Part shown: positions 23,400-31,897 of the stretch, in pieces | Layout of the letters: each line of letters opens with the position of its first letter | How positions within the stretch are numbered: position 1 is the stretch's first letter | NCBI RefSeq assembly: GCF_000972385.1 | Contig: NZ_JXTE01000013.1 | Coordinates: 79,906-143,905, forward strand | Source: Streptomyces sp. WM6386 | GTDB lineage: Bacteria > Actinomycetota > Actinomycetes > Streptomycetales > Streptomycetaceae | Length of the DNA stretch: 64,000 nt | Direction: 5' to 3' | The notes under the pieces: model-generated | What the model saw: the letters and a program-made list of their open reading frames with translations, nothing else | Told to the model about the DNA's origin: nothing | Databases searched by the model: none | Made by a program: the position numbers and the translations under genes

Positions 23400-24395
23400 A
23401 TGACCAGGACCGTGCGGTTCCATGAGCTCGGCGGGCCCGAGGTACTGCGGCTGGAGGACGTGCCGGTCGGCGAACCCGGCGCCGGCGAGCTGCTGATCCG
23501 CGTGGACGCCATCGGTCTCAACCGGGCCGAGGTGCTGTTCCGCAGCGGCCGGTACATCGAACCCGCCCGGCTCCCGGCCCGGCTCGGCATCGAGGCCGCG
23601 GGCATCGTCGAGGCGGTCGGCGCGGACGTGACGGGGTTCGCGATCGGCCAACAGGTCAGCGTGGTGCCGGCGTTCTCCATGAACGACCACGGGGTCTACG
23701 CCGAGCGCGCCGTCGTCCCCGCCAGGGCGGTGCTCCGGCGCCCCGAAGGGCTCGACGCCGTCGCCGGAGCCGCGGTGTGGATGCCGTACATGACGGCCTA
23801 CGGCGCGCTGGTCGAGGTCGGCGGGATGCGGGCCGGGGACACCGTCGTCCTGACGGCCGCGTCCAGCAGCGTGGGCCTGGCCGCCATCCAGGTCGCCCGC
23901 AGCGTCGGCGCGGTCCCCGTCGCCACCACCCGCACCCGTGCCAAGAGGGAGGCGCTGCTGAAGGCGGGCGCGGCCGAGGTGATCGTGACCGCGGAGGAGG
24001 ATGTCGTCGGCCGGGTCATGGAGCTGACGGCGGGGCGCGGCGCCGAGTTCGTCTTCGACGCCGTCGCCGGTCCGGGCGTGGTGGACCTGGCCCGGGTGGT
24101 CGCCCCCGGCGGCACGCTGTTCCTGTACGGCGCCCTGAGCGGTCTGCCCACGCCGTACCCCGGGTTCGACCTCGGCATGCCCGCGCTGAACATGCGCAGC
24201 TACACCCTCCCCGAGACGACGCGGGACCCCGAACGGCTGCGCCGCGCCGAGGCGTTCGTCACCGCCGGTCTGAGCACGGGTGTCCTCGTACCCGTCGTGG
24301 ACCGCGTCTTCGCTCTGGAAGAGATCGCCGAGGCGCACCGGTACATGGAGGCGGGCTCGCAGGTCGGGAAGATCGTCGTCACCGTCGAGCACTGA
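23400..24395 (+). CDS. Zinc-type alcohol dehydrogenase / quinone oxidoreductase
   Basis: 331 residues of the medium-chain dehydrogenase superfamily; ATG 23400 with AGGGGGA upstream. The GroES-like domain (VRFHELGGPEVLRLEDVPVGEP) precedes the nucleotide domain (AGDTVVLTAASSSVGLAAIQ). The zinc-ligand cysteines of classical alcohol dehydrogenases are absent, which fits the quinone oxidoreductase branch (NADPH-dependent). It is preceded by a strong operator-like repeat and followed by a bidirectional terminator, so it is a monocistronic, regulated unit. Likely role is reduction of quinones or enones under stress. Confidence 0.88.
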   Translation: MTRTVRFHELGGPEVLRLEDVPVGEPGAGELLIRVDAIGLNRAEVLFRSGRYIEPARLPARLGIEAAGIVEAVGADVTGFAIGQQVSVVPAFSMNDHGVYAERAVVPARAVLRRPEGLDAVAGAAVWMPYMTAYGALVEVGGMRAGDTVVLTAASSSVGLAAIQVARSVGAVPVATTRTRAKREALLKAGAAEVIVTAEEDVVGRVMELTAGRGAEFVFDAVAGPGVVDLARVVAPGGTLFLYGALSGLPTPYPGFDLGMPALNMRSYTLPETTRDPERLRRAEAFVTAGLSTGVLVPVVDRVFALEEIAEAHRYMEAGSQVGKIVVTVEH

Positions 24396-24402
24396 AACGC
24401 GG

Positions 24403-24435
24403 GACGGGGCCGGGGAACGAATCCCCGGCCCCGTC
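24403..24435. terminator. 14-bp perfect hairpin between convergent genes
   Basis: GACGGGGCCGGGGA (24403-24416) pairs exactly with TCCCCGGCCCCGTC (24422-24435) around a 5-nt loop. It lies between the ends of the oxidoreductase (24395) and the ferredoxin reductase (24457) and serves both. Confidence 0.85.
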
Positions 24436-24456
24436 ACGTCGTACGGAACAACTCGC

Positions 24457-25821
24457 TTACGCGCCGCTCGCCTTGAGCATGTCCTCACGCTCGACGAGCT
24501 TCACGCGCTCGCGGCCCTGCGGCTCGCCCAGCGCCTTCTCGGCGGCGTCCAGCTTGTACCAGCCCTCCCAGGTGGTGACGCGGAGCTCGCGCTCGGCGAG
24601 GAACGCCTCCACGGCCTCCGGCTCGGGAGAGGTCGGCGTCTGCAGACGGTCGTTCGCGAAGTCGTCCAGCAGGTTCGCCACGGTCTCGTTGGCGTCGCCC
24701 TTGGTGTGGCCGATGAGGCCCACCGGACCGCGCCGGATCCAGCCGGTGACGTACACGGACTGAAGGTGCGCGCCGCTCTCCTGGATCACACGGCCGCCCT
24801 CGTCCGGGACGGTGCCCGAGCCGATGTCCCAGGGCAGCTTGGGGAGCTTGTCGGAGAGGTAACCGACCGCGCGGTAGACCGCGTTGACGTCCCAGTCGGT
24901 GAACTGCCCGGTGCCCTTGACGTTGCCGGTGCCGTCCAGCTCGGTGCGCTCGGTGCGCAGACCGACGACCTGGCCGTCCTCGCCGAGTATCTCCGTCGGG
25001 GACTCGAAGAAGTGCAGGAAGAGCTTGTGCGGGCGGTCGCCGATGTCGCGGATGGCCCAGTTCTCCATGGTCTTGGCGACCATGTCGACCTGCTTGTTGC
25101 CCCGCCGCTCGGCGATCGAGCCCTCGTCGTAGTCGATGTCCTCGGGGTTGACGATGACCTCGATGTTGGGGGAGTGGTCCAGCTCGCGCAGCTCCATCGG
25201 GCTGAACTTCGCCTGCGCCGGGCCACGGCGGCCGAAGACGTGGATCTCGACGGCCTTGTTCGCCTTGAGGCCCTCGTAGACGTTCGGCGGGATCTCGGTC
25301 GGCAGCAGCTCGTCCGCCGTCTTGGCGAGGATGCGGGAGATGTCGAGCGCCACGTTGCCCACGCCCAGGACGGCGACCTTCTCGGCCTCCAGCGGCCAGA
25401 TGCGCGGCACGTCCGGGTGGCCGTCGTACCAGGAGGCGAAGTCGGCGGCGCCGTAGGAGCCGTCGAGCTCGACACCGGGGATCCTCAGCTCGCGGTCCGC
25501 CATGGCGCCGGTCGAGAAGATCACACCGTCGTAGAACGCGCGCAGGTCGTCCAGGTGGAGGTCGGTGCCGTAGTCCACGTTGCCGAAGAGACGCACCTGC
25601 GGCTTGTCGAGGACCTGGTGGAGGGCCTTGATGATGCCCTTGATGCGGGGGTGGTCGGGCGCGACGCCGTACCGGATCAGCCCGAACGGGGCGGGCATCC
25701 GCTCGAAGATGTCGATGGACACACCGGGCTCGGTGGCCACGTCGGACTTGAGCAGAGCGTCGGCGGCGTAGATGCCGGCCGGGCCGGCGCCGACGATGGC
25801 TACCCGCAGGGGGCGGGGCAT
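24457..25821 (-). CDS. fprA: NADPH-ferredoxin reductase, FprA/adrenodoxin-reductase type
   Basis: 454 residues. The FAD motif VAIVGAGPAGIYAADALL is followed by ERMPAPFGLIRYGVAPDHP, diagnostic of the adrenodoxin reductase family, then the NADPH motif VAVLGVGNVALDISRIL and VYVTGWIRRGPVGLIGHTKG at the C-terminal flavin contact. ATG 25821 (MPRPLRV) has GAAGGGA upstream; the frame could extend nine codons. It passes electrons from NADPH to ferredoxins, for example for cytochromes P450. An iron-box-like sequence lies 52 bp upstream, suggesting derepression under iron limitation. Confidence 0.93.
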   Translation of the reverse strand: MPRPLRVAIVGAGPAGIYAADALLKSDVATEPGVSIDIFERMPAPFGLIRYGVAPDHPRIKGIIKALHQVLDKPQVRLFGNVDYGTDLHLDDLRAFYDGVIFSTGAMADRELRIPGVELDGSYGAADFASWYDGHPDVPRIWPLEAEKVAVLGVGNVALDISRILAKTADELLPTEIPPNVYEGLKANKAVEIHVFGRRGPAQAKFSPMELRELDHSPNIEVIVNPEDIDYDEGSIAERRGNKQVDMVAKTMENWAIRDIGDRPHKLFLHFFESPTEILGEDGQVVGLRTERTELDGTGNVKGTGQFTDWDVNAVYRAVGYLSDKLPKLPWDIGSGTVPDEGGRVIQESGAHLQSVYVTGWIRRGPVGLIGHTKGDANETVANLLDDFANDRLQTPTSPEPEAVEAFLAERELRVTTWEGWYKLDAAEKALGEPQGRERVKLVEREDMLKASGA

Positions 25822-25872
25822 GATCAGGTTCCCTTCGAGTGGCGACAAGCGATCTCGTCGGGAAGCCTAAAC

Positions 25873-25891
25873 TAAGGCAAGCCTAAGCTGG
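25873..25891 (-). promoter_or_regulatory. DmdR/IdeR-type iron box upstream of fprA
   Basis: TAAGGCAAGCCTAAGCTGG matches the actinobacterial consensus TWAGGTWAGSCTWACCTWA at 15 of 19 positions. A second 12-bp palindrome, TATGAGCTCATA (25907-25918), sits nearer the sigma factor gene. The 212-bp gap between fprA and the sigma gene holds both. Confidence 0.55.
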
Positions 25892-26033
25892 TACGCGGGT
25901 CCGATCTATGAGCTCATAAGGCTACTTTATGACCTGGACGGGCTGTGCGAGCACTCTCTCATGCCGGACGGGAACCCGATCGCGGGCATCGGCCAACAGC
26001 TGTCGACCATGCCCATGACTTCGAGGGAACCGC

Positions 26034-26687
26034 ATGCAATCGACAAGCGATCCGCGCGTCCGAGACCGTCCGGAGGTCGTCTCCCGGCAGGACGCTCTCT
26101 CCGACGCCTCGGTCGTCGAGCGGTCCTGGGAGGAGCCCGATGCCTTCGAGATCCTCTTCCACCGCTACGCCGACGACATCCACCGCTATGTGGCACGACG
26201 GCTCGGCGCCGAGGTCGCCGACGATCTGATGGCCGAGACCTTCGTCGTCGCGTTCCAGCAGCGCCGCCGCTACGACCTGTCCCGGCCGCAGGCCCGCCCG
26301 TGGCTGTACGGGATCGTCACCAACCTCGTCGGCCAGCACCGGCGTGCCGAGGCGCGGCGGTTGAGGGCGTTCTCGCGCGTCGCCTCGACGGGGAGCGGCG
26401 ACGGCGGCGATGCGCTGGCCGACCGGGTCGTGGCGAGGGTCGGCGCCGAGCACTCCCGCGCCCAACTGGCCGCTGCCCTCGCGAAGTTGCCCGCACGGTA
26501 TCGGGACGTGCTGCTGGTGATCGCCTGGGGCGATCTCGACTACGCCGAGGCCGCGGAGGCTCTCGGCATCCCGGTGGGCACGGTGCGCTCACGGCTCAGC
26601 CGGGCGCGGACCAGGCTGCGCGACGCACTGGGAGGGGCGGACCCCACAGCCCTTCACGAGGAGACAGAGGAGACCGATCGTGGATGA
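26034..26687 (+). CDS. ECF-type RNA polymerase sigma factor
   Basis: 217 residues. Region 2 (about 35-100) reads FEILFHRYADDIHRYVARRL, then DDLMAETFVVAFQQR. Region 4 (about 150-205) reads LPARYRDVLLVIAWGDLDYA with the helix-turn-helix AAEALGIPVGTVRSRLSRAR. The first 30 residues are a variable N-terminus. The 3' end overlaps the next gene by 8 bp, so the two are coupled. In this arrangement the downstream membrane-anchored protein usually modulates the sigma factor. Confidence 0.9.
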   Translation: MQSTSDPRVRDRPEVVSRQDALSDASVVERSWEEPDAFEILFHRYADDIHRYVARRLGAEVADDLMAETFVVAFQQRRRYDLSRPQARPWLYGIVTNLVGQHRRAEARRLRAFSRVASTGSGDGGDALADRVVARVGAEHSRAQLAAALAKLPARYRDVLLVIAWGDLDYAEAAEALGIPVGTVRSRLSRARTRLRDALGGADPTALHEETEETDRG

Positions 26688-27621
26688 CCTGACCGCAGTG
26701 CGCGAGTTCGAGGCCGACGTGGCCCCGCTCACCGACGACGCCCGTAGCGCCGCCCGTGTCCGACTGCGGCGCGCCATCATCCAGGAGGGGCGCCCGGGCG
26801 CGCTGTCACGGCGGCTGATGCTCAGGGCCGCGGTGGTCGGGACCGCCACGGCGGCGGTCGCCGGTGGCGTGGTCGTCGCCGGCCGGCGCGAGGACGGCGG
26901 GGGCACGGACGCCTCGCGGATGGCGCCGCTGAGCGCGGCCGAGCTGCTGCACAAGGCCGCGGTGCGATCCCGTGCCGACAGCGCCGGGACGCCGATTCCG
27001 CGCGACGACCAGTACGTGTACACCAAGACGTACATCACCCGGACCTTTGTGAAGGGCGGGAAGCGCAGGACCTGGACGGACCAGAGCTGGATGTCCGTGG
27101 ACGGCTCCAAGCCCTCCAGGCGCCAGGAGTACGGCAAGGTCCACCACGATCCTCCCCTGGGCAAGCACGACGTGATGTGGCCGCCGACCGAGTACGCCAA
27201 GCTGGCGAAGTGGCCGACGGACCCGGACGAGCTCCTCGAGAGGCTGCGGATGGGGGCCCAGGACGGCCAGGACCGCCGGGACCGCACGGCGTTCGTGAAC
27301 GCCGTCCAGTTCTTCGTGGTCCCGCGGATCATGCCGCCCGGGCTGGAGGCGGCCACGTTCGAGGCGGTCGCGCGGATCCCCGGCATCCGGATCGATCGTG
27401 AGGCGGTGGACGGCCTCGGCCGCAAGGGAGTGGCCGTCTCCTACCCGAAGTTCGACTTCGCGTTCATCTTCGACGCGACCGACTACACGTACCTGGGGCT
27501 GCGTCTGAAGGGGAGCACCGCGGACGTGGTCGACGGGAAGTTCAGGCATCGCGACTGGTACCACGAGATGCGTGCCCGGGAGGCGTTGGGCGTCGTGGAC
27601 CGCATCGGTCAGCGCCCCTAG
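26680..27621 (+). CDS. CU044_5270-like membrane-anchored protein coupled to sigma factor
   Basis: 313 residues, GTG 26680. A short cytoplasmic N-terminus (about 1-45, VREFEADVAPLTDDARSAAR) leads to one membrane helix (about 47-66) and a large extracytoplasmic domain rich in beta strands. Sequence style (DDQYVYTKTYITRTF, then a WMSVDGSKPSR segment) is that of the CU044_5270 family, which is regularly encoded after ECF sigma genes. An anti-sigma-like function is likely but no zinc-binding ZAS motif (HxxxCxxC) is present. The sensed signal is unknown. Confidence 0.8.
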   Translation: MDDLTAVREFEADVAPLTDDARSAARVRLRRAIIQEGRPGALSRRLMLRAAVVGTATAAVAGGVVVAGRREDGGGTDASRMAPLSAAELLHKAAVRSRADSAGTPIPRDDQYVYTKTYITRTFVKGGKRRTWTDQSWMSVDGSKPSRRQEYGKVHHDPPLGKHDVMWPPTEYAKLAKWPTDPDELLERLRMGAQDGQDRRDRTAFVNAVQFFVVPRIMPPGLEAATFEAVARIPGIRIDREAVDGLGRKGVAVSYPKFDFAFIFDATDYTYLGLRLKGSTADVVDGKFRHRDWYHEMRAREALGVVDRIGQRP

Positions 27622-27637
27622 TACTTCAGCCGGTGGC

Positions 27638-27668
27638 TTGACCTCAAGTCCAGTTGAGTTTCTACGGT
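27638..27668 (+). promoter_or_regulatory. MerR-type promoter with 19-bp spacer
   Basis: A -35 box TTGACC (27638-27643) and -10 box TACGGT (27663-27668) are separated by 19 bp. The spacer holds ACCTCAA-N6-TTGAGTT, an inverted repeat with 6 of 7 pairs. Long spacing plus a dyad in the spacer is the hallmark of MerR-activated promoters. No MerR gene is in the window. Confidence 0.6.
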
Positions 27669-27711
27669 CGGTCTCGTCGAACTGGCTCGGACAACGACAG
27701 GGGTTTCGGCC

Positions 27712-28170
27712 ATGGAGTACTCGCACAGCGACAGCGACCTGATCAAACAGCCCATCGGCTACTGGAGTTGGGCGGCCTACAAGGCCGTCGTCGCCCGCAC
27801 CCGGGCCGCCCTCGCCGGGATCGGCACCACCCAGCCGCAGTGGTGGGCCCTGGCGCAGGTCGCGGGCGCCGACACCGTCAAGACCCGTGACGAAGTGTCC
27901 CGCCTCCTTCGGAACTATCTCGACACCGGCCCGGAAACCATGGAGTCGGAGATCGACACGATCATCGCCCGGGGCTGGATCACCGAGGATGCCCAGGGAC
28001 GCCTGGGCATCACGGCTGAGGGCAGGGCGTTCCACGACAAGGCCGCAGCCCTTCAGAGCGAGCTCTGGGCGGAACGGCACGCGGGTATCACCGACGAGGA
28101 GTACCTGACCGCCCTCAAGGTGTTGCAGCGGTTCATCCACAACACGGGTGGGCAAGCCTGGCACCACTAG
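27712..28170 (+). CDS. MarR-like winged helix protein
   Basis: 152 residues, ATG 27712. The N-terminal helix IGYWSWAAYKAVVARTRAAL and the pattern QPQWWALAQVAG, followed by a wing-like DTIIARGWITEDAQGRLGIT, fit MarR-family single-domain regulators. The DNA-recognition helix is not very typical, so it might bind ligand more than DNA. It is a single gene between a MerR-type promoter and a terminator hairpin. It could be an effector-binding partner of the MerR protein that activates it. Confidence 0.7.
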   Translation: MEYSHSDSDLIKQPIGYWSWAAYKAVVARTRAALAGIGTTQPQWWALAQVAGADTVKTRDEVSRLLRNYLDTGPETMESEIDTIIARGWITEDAQGRLGITAEGRAFHDKAAALQSELWAERHAGITDEEYLTALKVLQRFIHNTGGQAWHH

Positions 28171-28171
28171 T

Positions 28172-28192
28172 GTCCCGGCGGTGCCTCGGGAC
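28172..28192. terminator. Hairpin in the 24-bp convergent gap
   Basis: GTCCCG (28172-28177) pairs with CGGGAC (28187-28192) around a 9-nt loop, filling the space between the MarR-like gene and chitosanase. Confidence 0.6.
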
Positions 28193-28194
28193 GG

Positions 28195-29013
28195 TCAGTC
28201 GATGTGGTAACTGTCCCCGTAGACCTGCCAGTCCAGCGGCGGGTTCAGGTCCAGGTTGCCCGCGCGCAGGAAGACCCGCTGGGCCGTGTCGACGCGGCTG
28301 GTGTCGCTGTGGGCCTCCTCCTGCTTCATGGCCCACACCCGCGCGTCCAGGAAGGCATGCAGGTAGGTGACCTCGTCGCCGCCCTGGGCCGGGGGCCGGG
28401 CCCGGTTCAGGGCGCGCTTTCGGATGTTGCGGAAGCTGGTCGGGTCGGTGCCGTCGCCGTGCATCACGATGGCGTCGTAGTAGGCGAACTGGCCCAGCAC
28501 GCGCAGCCCGTCGGCCTTGCCCTGGCCTACGGCCGGGTCGAAGTACACGCGGTCGCGCTCGTCGTTCTGCGCCTGCCGGAACGCCTGGTCCTGGGCGGCC
28601 CGGCGCCAGTCCCGGGGAAAGTTCGGGTCGAGTCCGGCGTGCGAGTCGGTGCCGTCGACCCGGCGGAGAGCCGGCAGGTAGGGGGCGAGGACGTTCCCGG
28701 GGCGGCGGTCGGCGTAGAGCTCGACGAGGTCGAGCATGTCGCCGGTGCCGGAGCAGAAGCCGATGATGCCGGCGGTGTAGCCGCGGCCGTCGCCGATGTC
28801 CTCGATGTACTGGTACTGCGCCTTCCAGTCGAGCGAGGAGTTCTCCGCGCTCGACACCAGCTGCATGGCGATCTCCTTCTTCGCCGGGTCGTCGAGTCCC
28901 GTCGCGGTCGCGCAGACCGCGGCGGCTCGGGAGGTGAGCAGGGGTCCTGTCGCGAGGGACGCGCCGATCAGAGTGAGGACGGTGCGGCGCGACGCGTGCG
29001 TGGGGTGTTTCAC
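28195..29013 (-). CDS. csnA: GH46 chitosanase, Tat-exported
   Basis: 272 residues from GTG 29013 with GGAG upstream; the open frame to 29097 has no ribosome site. The twin-arginine signal HASRRTVLTLIGASLATGP ends near AAA at 32. The GH46 signature SAENSSLDWKAQYQYIEDIG contains catalytic Glu57 and, 18 residues on, Asp75 (DGRGYT), matching Glu22/Asp40 of the Streptomyces N174 enzyme. FCSGTGDMLDL follows. It hydrolyses chitosan outside the cell by inverting endo-action. Streptomycete csnA genes are repressed by the ROK protein CsnR; a dyad 49 bp upstream is a candidate operator. No CsnR gene is here. Confidence 0.95.
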   Translation of the reverse strand: MKHPTHASRRTVLTLIGASLATGPLLTSRAAAVCATATGLDDPAKKEIAMQLVSSAENSSLDWKAQYQYIEDIGDGRGYTAGIIGFCSGTGDMLDLVELYADRRPGNVLAPYLPALRRVDGTDSHAGLDPNFPRDWRRAAQDQAFRQAQNDERDRVYFDPAVGQGKADGLRVLGQFAYYDAIVMHGDGTDPTSFRNIRKRALNRARPPAQGGDEVTYLHAFLDARVWAMKQEEAHSDTSRVDTAQRVFLRAGNLDLNPPLDWQVYGDSYHID

Positions 29014-29061
29014 GGCGGCTCCAAAGGGAGGTGGGGGGTGGGGAGTTGGCCGTACGTGAGA

Positions 29062-29084
29062 CTGATAGGAAGGTTTACTATCAG
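29062..29084. promoter_or_regulatory. Inverted repeat upstream of chitosanase, possible CsnR site
   Basis: CTGATAG (29062-29068) and CTATCAG (29078-29084) are exact complements with a 9-nt spacer GAAGGTTTA. The position, 49 bp before the GTG, suits an operator of the chitosanase repressor. Confidence 0.5.
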
Positions 29085-29146
29085 AGCTGCGGCGCAATGA
29101 ACACCCGTCGCGTCAAAGGTTCGTACCTATGAACAAGGTGTGCCGG

Positions 29147-31825
29147 TTACGGCAGCGGCTGCTCCGCCCAGATGACCTTGCCCTCGGGTGTGTACCGCGT
29201 GCCCCAGCGCTCGGCGAGCTGCGCGACGAGGAACAGGCCGCGGCCGCCCTCGTCCGTCATCGCCGCGTAGCGCAGATGGGGCGAGGTGCTGCTGCTGTCG
29301 AAGACCTCGCAGATCAGGCTGCGGTCACGCAGCACCCGGACGCGGATGGGCTCACCGCCGTACCGGATCGCGTTGGTCACCAGCTCGCTCAGGATCAGCT
29401 CGGTGGCGAACTCCAGCTCCTCGAGCCCCCATCGGGACAGCTGCCGGGTGACATCGGCGCGCACCCGCGCGACGGCAGCCGGGTCGGACGGCACGTCCCA
29501 CTCGGCGACCTGGTCCGCGCCGAGCGCCCGGGTACGTGCCACGATCAGGGCGATGTCGTCGCTCGCCCTGGAGGTGAGCCGGGAGTCGAGCACGGTCCGG
29601 CAGGTGTCCTCCGGCGAGTCACCGGCCTGCTCCAGGGCGGCCCGCAGGAGTTCCAGACCTACGTCGATGTCCCGCTCCCGGTCCTCGACCAGCCCGTCCG
29701 TGTAGAGCACGAGGCGGCTGCCCTCGGCCAGTTCGAGGTCGGCCGTCTCGAACGGCAGACCGCCAAGACCCAGCGGGGGACCGGCGGGCACGTCCGGGAA
29801 CTCCACGCTGCCGTCGGGGTGGATCAGGGCGGGCGGCGGGTGTCCGGCGCGGGCGACGGTGCAGCGCCGGGAGACCGGGTCGTAGACGGCGTACAGACAG
29901 GTCGCTCCGGTGACCGGGGCGCTGTCGCCGTCCTGGGTCTCGTCCTGGTCGATGCGGCCGACCAGTTCGTCCAGCAGGACCAGCAGTTCGTCGGGCGGGA
30001 GGTCGAGGGTGGAGAAGTTGTGGACCGCGGTGCGCAGCCGGCCCATCGTCGCCGCCGCGTGCAGTCCGTGGCCGACGACGTCCCCGACGATCAGCGCCAC
30101 GCGCGCGCCGGACAGCGGCAGGACGTCGAACCAGTCGCCGCCCACACCCGCCTGCGCGGGGAGGTAGCGGTAGGCGATGTCGAGGGCGTTCTGCTCGGGC
30201 AGGTTGCGCGGCAGCAGACTGCGTTGCAGCGTCACCGCCATGGTGTGCTCGCGGGTGTAGCGGCGGGCGTTGTCGATGGAGACCGCGGCCCGGGCCACCA
30301 GCTCCTCCGCCAGGGCGAGTTCGTCGGTGTCGAAGGGCTCGGGCTTCTCCGAGCGCCAGAAGTTGACCACACCCAGGACCAGGGCGCCCGCGCGCAGCGG
30401 CACCGCGATCAGCGAGTGGATGCCGAATTCCAGGACCTGCGCGGTGCGTTCGAGATCCTGGGCCCGCCAGCCCGGGGACTCGGCCAGGCGCGCTTCGAGG
30501 ACCGCCTGCCCGGAGTGCAGTGCGCGGATCTGCGGCGAGGACGCGACCAGCCGCATCCGGTCGCCCACGGAGTGGAGGGGAGGGTCCTTGCGGATCCCGC
30601 TGCACGCCGTGCGGCGCAGATCGGTGCCCGAATCCGGCTGCCCGCCGCTCAGTACGGCGTCGAACAGGTCCACGGTGACGAAGTCCGCGAACCGGGGCAC
30701 GGCCAGCTCGGCCAGTTCCTCGGCGGTCCGGGTCACGTCCAGGCTGGTGCCGATGCCCACCCCGGCGTCGTACAGCATGTTCAGGCGCTCGCGTGCCGTC
30801 TCGGCCCGGCCGGACAGGGCCCGCAGTTCCGTCGAGTCGCGCAGCGTCGCCACGCTGCCGGCCGGGCCGCCCTCCAGGTCCGTGAGCCGCTGGTTGACGG
30901 CCAGCAGCCGGTCGCCGACCAGGTGCACCTCGTCCGTGGCGACCCGCCCCGAGGCCAGCAGGTCGGCAGTGTCCGCCGGAAGGCCGAGTTCGAGGACGTG
31001 CCGGCCCTCGGCGTCGGCGGGCAGATGGAGCAGCCGCACAGCCTCGTCGTTGGCGAGCAGCAGCACGCCCTCGCCGCTCACGATGAGCACGCCCTCGCGT
31101 ACGGCGTGCAGCACGGCGTCGTGATGCTCGTACATCTTGGTCATCTCGTGCGGTCCCAGACCGTGTGTCTGGCGCCGCAGGCGCCGGCTGACCAGGGCCG
31201 TGCCCGCTGTGGCCAGGGCGAGGCCGCCCGCCGCGGCGCCCAGCAGGAGCGGCATCTGCTGGTCCGCGTTACCGCCCACGTGCTCGGTGGTGATGCCGGC
31301 CGACACCAGGCCCACGACCTTCCCGTCGGGCGCCTTGATCGGTACGACGGCCTGCACCAGCCGGCCGATGGTTCCGTCGATCTCCTCCGTCACGACCTGC
31401 CCCGCCAGTGCGGGGGCCAGGGTGCCGACGAACTTCTTCCCGATGCGGTCCGGCTTGGGATGCGTGTAGCGGGTCCCGTCGGTGTTCAGGACCACGATGA
31501 AGTCCACCCCGGTCGCCTTGCGCGCCGCCTCGGCCCGCGGCTGCAGGACCGCTGTGGGATCGGGGGCATCGAGGGCCTCGCGGGTGCCCGGCGCGTTGGC
31601 GAACGCCTCGGCGACCGCGACCGAACGGTTGCGGGCCTCGGTCGTGCTGTCGTGCCGCACCTGCAGCACCAGCGCCACCACCGCGGCCACGACCAGCAGC
31701 AGTACGATCACGACCTGCGATACGAACACCTGTCCGGCTACGCTGCGTCCGCCCAGCGCCGACCGGGCTTCGGCGACTCGCCCGCGCCGCGACCGGCCTG
31801 CGTCACGCTGCGAGAGTCGGGCCAT
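29147..31825 (-). CDS. Sensor phosphatase: sCache-PAS-GAF-PP2C-HATPase
   Basis: 892 residues. Membrane helices at 33-55 and 191-212 enclose a DcuS/CitA-like extracellular domain (VVLNTDGTRYTHPKPDRIGK). A PAS domain lies at about 235-340 and a GAF domain at about 365-520. The SpoIIE phosphatase has GGDWFDV (562-568) and GDVVGHG (581-587). From about 765 an anti-sigma-like HATPase carries the N-box ELILSELVTNAIRYG. The protein thus combines small-molecule sensing, phosphatase and kinase activities of a partner switch. No STAS antagonist is adjacent. ATG 31825. The outer domain suggests a carboxylate or similar ligand. Confidence 0.92.
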   Translation of the reverse strand: MARLSQRDAGRSRRGRVAEARSALGGRSVAGQVFVSQVVIVLLLVVAAVVALVLQVRHDSTTEARNRSVAVAEAFANAPGTREALDAPDPTAVLQPRAEAARKATGVDFIVVLNTDGTRYTHPKPDRIGKKFVGTLAPALAGQVVTEEIDGTIGRLVQAVVPIKAPDGKVVGLVSAGITTEHVGGNADQQMPLLLGAAAGGLALATAGTALVSRRLRRQTHGLGPHEMTKMYEHHDAVLHAVREGVLIVSGEGVLLLANDEAVRLLHLPADAEGRHVLELGLPADTADLLASGRVATDEVHLVGDRLLAVNQRLTDLEGGPAGSVATLRDSTELRALSGRAETARERLNMLYDAGVGIGTSLDVTRTAEELAELAVPRFADFVTVDLFDAVLSGGQPDSGTDLRRTACSGIRKDPPLHSVGDRMRLVASSPQIRALHSGQAVLEARLAESPGWRAQDLERTAQVLEFGIHSLIAVPLRAGALVLGVVNFWRSEKPEPFDTDELALAEELVARAAVSIDNARRYTREHTMAVTLQRSLLPRNLPEQNALDIAYRYLPAQAGVGGDWFDVLPLSGARVALIVGDVVGHGLHAAATMGRLRTAVHNFSTLDLPPDELLVLLDELVGRIDQDETQDGDSAPVTGATCLYAVYDPVSRRCTVARAGHPPPALIHPDGSVEFPDVPAGPPLGLGGLPFETADLELAEGSRLVLYTDGLVEDRERDIDVGLELLRAALEQAGDSPEDTCRTVLDSRLTSRASDDIALIVARTRALGADQVAEWDVPSDPAAVARVRADVTRQLSRWGLEELEFATELILSELVTNAIRYGGEPIRVRVLRDRSLICEVFDSSSTSPHLRYAAMTDEGGRGLFLVAQLAERWGTRYTPEGKVIWAEQPLP

Positions 31826-31897
31826 GTGCCATGTCTACACTGCACGGCCCCATGAGGCGAGAGGCGTCACACACCGTGACAGAACCGCTACGGCGCC

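Noticed and set aside
29129..31855. Very long open frame on the plus strand opposite the sensor phosphatase
   Set aside because: It is a shadow caused by high GC. The minus-strand frame has clear sCache, PAS, GAF, PP2C and HATPase motifs, while the plus frame is low-complexity Arg/Gly/Asp with no family sense.
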